This document shows, one piece after another, positions 22,567 through 25,987 of a DNA stretch of 25,987 nucleotides. The position numbers were made by a program, and so were the translations under genes. Each line of letters opens with the position of its first letter. Position 1 is the stretch's first letter. Origin of the DNA: Thermoflexus sp. (GTDB taxonomy: Bacteria; Chloroflexota; Anaerolineae; Thermoflexales; Thermoflexaceae); contig NZ_DAOUCJ010000010.1 in assembly GCF_034432235.1 (NCBI RefSeq), forward strand, positions 1 to 25,987, in the 5' to 3' direction. The notes under the pieces are model-generated. The model saw nothing but the letters and a program-made list of their open reading frames with translations. It had not been told where the DNA came from and did no database searches.

Positions 22567-24414
22567 ATGAATCTGGAGGAAAAGCTCCGCGCGCTGCCGG
22601 CGCGGCCGGGCGTTTATCTCTTCAAGAACGCCCACGGGGAGATCCTCTACGTGGGCAAGGCGATCTCCCTCCGCCAGCGGGTCCGCTCCTATTTCCAGAA
22701 CAGCGCCGACCTCTCGCCTCGGACCCGGCGCATGGTCCAGGAGATCGCTGATCTGGATTTCATCGTGACCGACTCGGAGCTCGAGGCCCTGATCCTCGAA
22801 GCGAACCTCATCAAGAAGCACCGGCCGAAATACAACGTCCGATTGAAAGACGATAAGCGCTATCCCTATATCCGCATCTCCGTTCAGGATCCATACCCGA
22901 AGGTCACCATCACCCGGCGGATCCAGAACGACGGCGCCCGCTACTTCGGCCCATACACCTCGGCCACCGCGGTCTACCAAATGCTGGATGAGCTGCGGCG
23001 GATTTTCCCCTACCTGACCTGCGATCGGACCATCACCGGGCAGGACCGGCGGGCCTGCCTGTATTACGACTTGAAGCGATGCCTGGGTCCGTGCATCGGG
23101 GCGGTGAGCCAGGCGGAATACCGGGCGATGATCGATGGACTGATCCGCTTCCTGGAAGGCCATACCGAGGAAGTGGTCCGCGATCTGGAATCCCGGATGT
23201 GGGCAGCCGCGGAGGCCCTCCAGTTTGAGCGGGCCGCCCAGCTGCGGGACCGCCTGCGGGCGATCCAGCAGATTATGGAACGCCAGAAGGTGGTCTCCAC
23301 GGTGGCCGCCGACCGGGATGTGATCGCCATCGCCCGGGCCGATGGCGAGGCGTGTGTGGAGGTCTTTTTCATCCGCCAGGGGCGGCTCATCGGGCGGGAG
23401 TACTTCGTCCTCGAGGGCCTGGAGGAAGCGGATTTACAGGAAGCTCTGGCCGGGTTCCTGAAACAGTTCTACCAGGCCGCCGCGGAGGTCCCTCCAGAGA
23501 TCGTGCTGCCGGAACACATCGAGGAGGCCGCCATTATCGAGCAGTGGCTGCGCCAGCGGCGGGGCGACGCGGTGACCCTGATGGTGCCCCGGGAGGGAGA
23601 GGCCGCAGAGCTGGTGCGGCTGGCCACAGAGAACGCCGTGGAGACCCTGAATGCCCTGCGGGCGCGCTGGCTGGCGGACCGCCATCGCCAGGAGGCGGCC
23701 TTGCGGGAGCTGGCGGAGGCCCTGGGCCTCTCCGCCCCCCCGGCACGCATCGAGGGCTTCGACATCTCCAACACCCAGGGGACCGCGGTGGTGGGCAGCA
23801 TGGTCGTCTTCGTCCACGGGGTCCCCCTCAAAACCCATTACCGCCGCTTCGTGGTGCGCACCGTGCAGGGACGGCCTGATGATTACGCCAGCATGCGGGA
23901 AGTCCTCACCCGCCGCTTCCGCCGCTGGCAGGAGGCGACTTCCCCCCAGCGGCTCCCGGGCCAGAAACCCGATGAAAGCTTCGCGGCGCTTCCGGATCTC
24001 CTGCTGGTAGACGGCGGGAAAGGCCAGCTGGGAGTCGCCCTGGAGGTCCTGGAGGACTTCGGGCTCCGGGAACGGGTCCCGGTGGCCGCCCTGGCCAAGG
24101 AGCGGGAGGAACTGTTCCTGCCCGGCCGCTCCGAGGGGTTGCTCCTGCAACGCCATGCGCCGGCCCTCTTCCTGATCCAGCGCATCCGGGACGAGGCCCA
24201 TCGCTTCGCCCTGAGCCACCATCGGAGCCGCCGGGAGCGGCTCTCCCTGGCCTCCCTCCTGGAGGAGATCCCGGGCATCGGGCCGAAGCGCCGCCGGGCG
24301 CTGCTGGAGCGCTTCGGCTCCCTGGAGGCGATCCGTGAGGCTTCCGTGGAAGCCCTGATGGAGGCGGGGCTCCCGCGAGGCGTCGCCGAGCGATTGAAAG
24401 CGGCGCTGGGATAA
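22567..24414 (+). CDS. uvrC: excinuclease ABC subunit C
   Basis: A 615-aa UvrC, which makes both incisions in nucleotide excision repair with UvrA and UvrB. Residues 9-95 form the GIY-YIG nuclease (GVYLFKNAHGEILYVGKA). A CLYYDLKRCLGPC cluster with a preceding Cys (TCDRT) matches the four cysteines of the UvrC iron-sulfur site. The UVR helix pair (about 199-234) contacts UvrB. The RNase H-like C-nuclease carries EGFDISNTQG and DLLLVDGGKGQL. The tandem helix-hairpin-helix (EIPGIGPKRRRALLERFG) ends the protein. Start ATG 22567 was chosen because MNLEEKLRALPARPGVY fits the family; ATG 22537 is an alternative. The 287-base divergent gap upstream probably contains promoters for both this gene and the ABC ATPase, but I could not place them. 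hemW follows after eight bases. Confidence 0.96.
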   Translation: MNLEEKLRALPARPGVYLFKNAHGEILYVGKAISLRQRVRSYFQNSADLSPRTRRMVQEIADLDFIVTDSELEALILEANLIKKHRPKYNVRLKDDKRYPYIRISVQDPYPKVTITRRIQNDGARYFGPYTSATAVYQMLDELRRIFPYLTCDRTITGQDRRACLYYDLKRCLGPCIGAVSQAEYRAMIDGLIRFLEGHTEEVVRDLESRMWAAAEALQFERAAQLRDRLRAIQQIMERQKVVSTVAADRDVIAIARADGEACVEVFFIRQGRLIGREYFVLEGLEEADLQEALAGFLKQFYQAAAEVPPEIVLPEHIEEAAIIEQWLRQRRGDAVTLMVPREGEAAELVRLATENAVETLNALRARWLADRHRQEAALRELAEALGLSAPPARIEGFDISNTQGTAVVGSMVVFVHGVPLKTHYRRFVVRTVQGRPDDYASMREVLTRRFRRWQEATSPQRLPGQKPDESFAALPDLLLVDGGKGQLGVALEVLEDFGLRERVPVAALAKEREELFLPGRSEGLLLQRHAPALFLIQRIRDEAHRFALSHHRSRRERLSLASLLEEIPGIGPKRRRALLERFGSLEAIREASVEALMEAGLPRGVAERLKAALG

Positions 24415-24422
24415 GAGGCGTG

Positions 24423-25568
24423 ATGGAATTCCCGGAAGCCCTGGCGGTTTACATTCATATCCCCTTCTGCCGCTGGCGCTGCAGCTACTGCGATTTCAAC
24501 ATCTACGCCGGCATGCAGCGCTGGTTTGCCCCTTACATCGAAGCCTTGGGGAAGGAAATCCGCCGCTTCGGCGAGCGGGCCGGGCGACCCCTCGCCCGCA
24601 CGATTTACATCGGCGGGGGAACCCCTTCGTTGCTGCCCCTGCCGTTGCTGGCGCGCCTCTTCGAAGCCCTTCACGAAGCGTTCCGCATCCCCCCGGGGAT
24701 CGAGATCACCATGGAGGCGAACCCCCGCGGCCTCTCCGTCGCTTACCTGGAAGGCGTGCGGCAGCTGGGGGTGAACCGGATCAGTTTCGGGGTGCAGAGC
24801 GCCCATCCCGGGGAGCTGCGCCTGCTGCGGCGCGATCACACGTTTGAGGAAGCCTGCGCCCACATCGCGATGGCCCGCGCCGCCGGGTTCGCCAACCTGA
24901 ACGTGGATCTGATCTACGGCCTCCCGGGCCAGCCCCTCCATCGCTGGCAGGAAACCCTGGAGGCCGTCCTCGCGTTGCGCCCCGAGCACCTCTCCGCATA
25001 CGCCCTGATCGTGGAGGAGCGCACGGCCCTCCATCGCTGGATCCGGGAAGGCCGGGTCCCGGCGCCGGATCCGGATCGAGCGGCGGAGATGTATGAATGG
25101 ACGCGGGACCGTCTGGCGGAGGCCGGCTATCGCCATTACGAGATCTCCAACTGGGCCCGGCCGGGCCACGAGAGCCGCCACAACCTGGTTTACTGGCGCT
25201 ATGAGCCCTACATCGGCTTCGGCGCCGGCGCCCACAGTTTCATCGACGGCCGTCGATGGATGAACGTCCTCCATCCGAAGATCTACATCCACCGGATCGA
25301 GGCGGAGGAGAGCCTCATTGCGGAGGAAGAGCCGCTGGATCCCCGCACCCAGATGGCTGAGATGATCATCCTGGGCCTCCGCCTGGTGGAGGAAGGGGTC
25401 GAGGACGCCCGCTTCCGCGCCCGCTTCGGCCATGGGATCGTGGAAGTCTATGGAGCGGTGATCGAGGGACTGGAGGAACTGGGGCTGGTTCAGTGGAATG
25501 GCGCCCGCCTGCGGCTGACCGGGCGAGGATTGTTGCTGGGGAATGAGGTGTTCTGGCGGTTTCTGTGA
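24423..25568 (+). CDS. hemW: radical SAM heme chaperone HemW-like protein
   Basis: A 381-aa radical SAM protein related to oxygen-independent coproporphyrinogen III oxidase. The cluster motif CRWRCSYCDF (Cys16, Cys20, Cys23) lacks the extra cysteine found in true HemN (CxxxCxxCxC) and fits HemW, a heme-trafficking protein. Other family elements are YIGGGTPSLLP, ISFGVQSAHPGELRLLRRDH, NVDLIYGLPGQ, LSAYALIVEE, YEISNWARPG and GFGAGAHSF. A winged-helix-like C-domain (DARFRARFGHGIVEVYG and onward) ends it. ATG 24423 is preferred to GTG 24420; GAGG lies just upstream. It follows uvrC by eight bases and is very probably cotranscribed with it. No terminator on the plus strand is obvious after it. Confidence 0.92.
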   Translation: MEFPEALAVYIHIPFCRWRCSYCDFNIYAGMQRWFAPYIEALGKEIRRFGERAGRPLARTIYIGGGTPSLLPLPLLARLFEALHEAFRIPPGIEITMEANPRGLSVAYLEGVRQLGVNRISFGVQSAHPGELRLLRRDHTFEEACAHIAMARAAGFANLNVDLIYGLPGQPLHRWQETLEAVLALRPEHLSAYALIVEERTALHRWIREGRVPAPDPDRAAEMYEWTRDRLAEAGYRHYEISNWARPGHESRHNLVYWRYEPYIGFGAGAHSFIDGRRWMNVLHPKIYIHRIEAEESLIAEEEPLDPRTQMAEMIILGLRLVEEGVEDARFRARFGHGIVEVYGAVIEGLEELGLVQWNGARLRLTGRGLLLGNEVFWRFL

Positions 25569-25763
25569 TCCCGCAATATGGATAAGGGCATCCCACGGAC
25601 CTCATGATCGCCGCAGATCGAGACCGCACGCATCCCATCCCCCGCTTGCCTTTCACGGGACCACCGCTCACCCCGCCGATATTCCGGGAACTCCTAAAGG
25701 TGGGCGGCGAATCCCTCCCTCAGACCGTGAACGGCATCGAAGCCTCCGGGTGGAATTCCACGA

Positions 25764-25800
25764 AGAAAAACCGGGGGCCGGCCAATCCGCCCGCCCCCGG
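25764..25800 (-). terminator. intrinsic terminator on the minus strand
   Basis: An 8-bp GC stem (CCGGGGGC at 25771-25778 with GCCCCCGG at 25793-25800) is followed, on the minus strand only, by five T residues (25770-25766) and CTTC. It would stop transcription coming from the right, presumably from a minus-strand gene beyond the window that converges on hemW. Confidence 0.7.
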
Positions 25801-25871
25801 CCGGAGGCCCGCATCCCCATCGCGGCACGATAGGCCGCGCCCCCATCCGTAGGTCTCGTTCCGGGAAGCAG

Positions 25872-25901
25872 TGTAGGGCAACTGCAAGCAGTTGCCCTAC
25901 A
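25872..25901. repeat. perfect 14-bp-stem palindrome with AA loop
   Basis: Bases 25872-25885 pair perfectly with 25888-25901 around a two-base AA loop. The outer arms are TGTAGG/CCTACA and the core is GCAACTGC/GCAGTTGC. It shares its outer arms with the palindrome 67 bases to the right and looks like an interspersed repeat or small non-autonomous element. Confidence 0.85.
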
Positions 25902-25938
25902 TACCCCTGAAAACGGATCTCGCTACCGCAAGGCACGC

Positions 25939-25970
25939 GTGTAGGTGCACGGCATGCCGTGCACCTACAC
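25939..25970. repeat. perfect 32-bp palindrome
   Basis: Bases 25939-25954 are the exact reverse complement of 25955-25970. The outer arms are GTGTAGG/CCTACAC; the core TGCACGGCATGCCGTGCA contains an SphI-like GCATGC centre. It is the second of two related palindromes at this locus. Confidence 0.88.
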
Positions 25971-25987
25971 CCCTCACCATCCCCTGA

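Larger units (their letters stand above)
25569..25987. other. non-coding right end of the window
   Basis: No convincing gene is present. The stretch contains a terminator read from the minus strand and two palindromic repeats, listed separately. The remaining sequence shows no promoter I can support. Confidence 0.6.

Noticed and set aside
1..25987. CRISPR arrays, insertion sequences and prophage genes
   Set aside because: No regularly spaced repeats, transposase motifs or phage structural genes were seen. The GH108 domain alone, with a WXG-like N-domain and a lipoprotein partner, does not make a prophage.

Overview
The window is 25,987 bases of GC-rich bacterial DNA, roughly two-thirds or more G+C over most of its length. 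It looks like part of an ordinary chromosome, with tyrS, uvrC, hemW, murJ, a murE-like ligase and tRNA-Glu present. It contains no recognisable phage, transposase or CRISPR array. The gene mix suggests a thermophilic Chloroflexota bacterium: many secreted or lipid-anchored beta-propeller (PD40/WD40-like) proteins, Pro/Thr-rich linkers, a multi-GAF histidine kinase, and a Mur ligase with a GTDGKTTT P-loop. This assignment is inference; no rRNA or other taxonomic marker is present.

Left part (1-5000) is accessory in character. A 5'-truncated gene ends at 841. It is followed by a sharply AT-richer gene (953-1477, about 41% G+C by hand count) for a cysteine-rich protein resembling a degenerate LytM/M23 peptidase domain. 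Next come a lipoprotein-like propeller protein (1504-3135) and a very small ORF (3185-3322). Two copies of a 99-bp coding segment flank this block (77-175 and 3459-3557). They encode the same 33 residues and differ only at six third-codon positions. The second copy runs into a seven-repeat PD40 propeller gene (3456-4961).

Middle part (5000-14100): a secreted purple-acid-phosphatase-like metallophosphoesterase; a tRNA-Glu(CTC) with a clear promoter and terminator; a two-module Nudix hydrolase; a membrane-anchored esterase; murJ; then, on the minus strand, tyrS and an acyl-CoA thioesterase. On the plus strand follows a tightly coupled pair: a protein with a WXG100-like N-terminus fused to a GH108 muramidase domain, and a TPR lipoprotein.

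Right part (14100-25987): a minus-strand membrane protein with TPRs and a propeller, possibly coupled to a small upstream ORF; a murE-like ligase with unusual motif residues; a 1099-aa hybrid sensor with Cache, HAMP, three GAF domains and a kinase core; an orphan nitrate/taurine-type ABC ATPase; and a uvrC-hemW pair. The last 400 bases are non-coding. They carry a minus-strand terminator and two neighbouring perfect palindromes with shared outer arms but different cores.

Several genes concern the cell envelope (murJ, the murE-like ligase, GH108, the LytM-like protein), which fits an organism that makes peptidoglycan. The most novel-looking items are the repeat-flanked Cys-rich/lipoprotein cassette, the WXG-like/GH108 plus lipoprotein pair, and the twin palindromes at the right end.
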